This document shows positions 40,249-40,770 of a stretch of 40,770 bases of DNA, piece after piece. Under the pieces are notes generated by a model, which saw only the letters and a program-made list of their open reading frames with translations, ran no database searches and was not told the DNA's origin. Origin of the DNA: Bacteroidota bacterium (GTDB taxonomy: Bacteria; Bacteroidota; Bacteroidia; Chitinophagales; Chitinophagaceae); NCBI GenBank assembly GCA_947452905.1, contig CANGEP010000013.1, positions 1-40,770 on the forward strand, read 5' to 3'. The translations under genes were made by a program, and so were the position numbers. Every line of letters begins with the position of its first letter. Position 1 is the first letter of the stretch.

Positions 40249-40770
40249 TTATTTTTTCTTAGTCACTACCAAAGTGATATCATCTGGGTTACGTTTGCCT
40301 TCCATCCACTCATCTACCGACTTAATAAGTACTTCAATAATTTCTTGTGCAGATAAATGGCAAGAATCTATGATTAAATCTCTTAAACGATCGTAATCGT
40401 ACATCTCACCTTTTCCATTGGGCGCTTCTGGTAAACCATCTGATAATTGTATAAGTACATCTCCTGGCTCAAAATTACGTGCCTCTAATACAAACTCCTC
40501 ATCTCTTAAACCTCCTAATGGCAAGCCATTGTTCATAAACTCTTCCACTTGCTTTGTGGCTGCTTTGTATAAATAGATAGGGGGCATTGCTGCAGAACTC
40601 AAATACACTTCGTCTTGGGTAATTTCTGCAATATTTAAACTCATTCTTAAAGTGCCTAAATCGATTCTCTTTACCACACCGTTTAATCTTTGTAATATCT
40701 TATTAGGTTTAACTGGGCTAATACCATTCAAACCTGCTTTGGTAACAGATACCATCATACCCGATGTTAC
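40249..40770 (-). CDS. SpoIIE (PP2C-type) phosphatase 3, N-terminal part outside the window
   Basis: The frame is open to the window edge; an ATG at 40758 is internal to the conserved V-T-S-G-M-M-V-S-V-T-K-A-G motif and is not the start. The visible 173 residues hold only the C-terminal phosphatase core (Q-L-S-D-G-L-P-E-A-P-N, N-P-D-D-I-T-L-V-V-T-K-K-K), nearly identical to its two neighbours. Its stop lies 24 bp upstream of the next gene's start, so it leads the three-gene unit. Confidence 0.85.
   Translation of the reverse strand, partial: VTSGMMVSVTKAGLNGISPVKPNKILQRLNGVVKRIDLGTLRMSLNIAEITQDEVYLSSAAMPPIYLYKAATKQVEEFMNNGLPLGGLRDEEFVLEARNFEPGDVLIQLSDGLPEAPNGKGEMYDYDRLRDLIIDSCHLSAQEIIEVLIKSVDEWMEGKRNPDDITLVVTKKK

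Overview
AT-rich Bacteroidota DNA, most likely from the Sphingobacteriia/Chitinophagia side of the phylum. The evidence is a SusC/SusD pair, two proteins ending in type IX secretion sorting tails, many short Bacteroidota-style lipoprotein signals, and start codons preceded by A/T-rich sequence rather than Shine-Dalgarno sites. No rRNA, complete tRNA, CRISPR array, transposase or integrase was seen.

Positions 1-15.3 kb: the left part is dominated by an array of paralogous small membrane proteins, called here the MEVHH family. Each has about 240-263 residues, a His-rich start beginning MEVHH, a basic KKW-like stretch, one short hydrophobic segment (core E-F-x-M-L-F-x-A-V-x-L-G-F) ending in A-E-N-x-R-E, and a divergent mostly helical C-terminal region. 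Eleven copies are intact (334, 1132, 1860, 2630, 4485, 8488, 9282, 11636, 13693, 14552 and 35644). One is frameshifted (5700), one is a relic with only its two ends (3358), and one is cut by the window edge (1-144). Five carry the same upstream element ending in CTTATTTTCAACTATAAT, and three of these lie behind a terminator with a related GGGTTTATG stem. Unrelated genes sit among the copies: a metallo-beta-lactamase-fold hydrolase, three small genes at 7.2-8.4 kb, and a DUF3472 protein. Debris is common between 5.2 and 7.2 kb and at 11.5 kb: a tRNA-Met 3' half, a TonB-receptor fragment joined to an ACT-domain gene fragment, and a second ACT relic.

Positions 12.4-24.9 kb: four NTF2-like lipoproteins, a sugar O-acetyltransferase, NAD(P)H-hydrate dehydratase, an atypical SDR, an SRPBCC protein, a methyltransferase, a beta-lactamase-class serine hydrolase and secreted proteins of unknown function. 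A recurring inverted repeat (TGTTCC-N13-GGAACA and shorter forms) lies upstream of the four NTF2-like genes, the TPR gene at 22689, possibly nnrD, and the MEVHH gene at 35644. This suggests one shared regulator.

Positions 25.0-40.8 kb: a SusD/SusC pair with a palindromic leader, two tandem metallophosphoesterases with T9SS tails, a PEBP-like lipoprotein with a YHYH protein, the last MEVHH gene, and three tandem TPR-transmembrane-SpoIIE (PP2C-type) phosphatases, the third cut by the window end.

All functional assignments come from reading motifs; no database search was run. The MEVHH family has no function I can name, though its membrane segment aligns by eye with the DUF6090 family of Bacteroidota.
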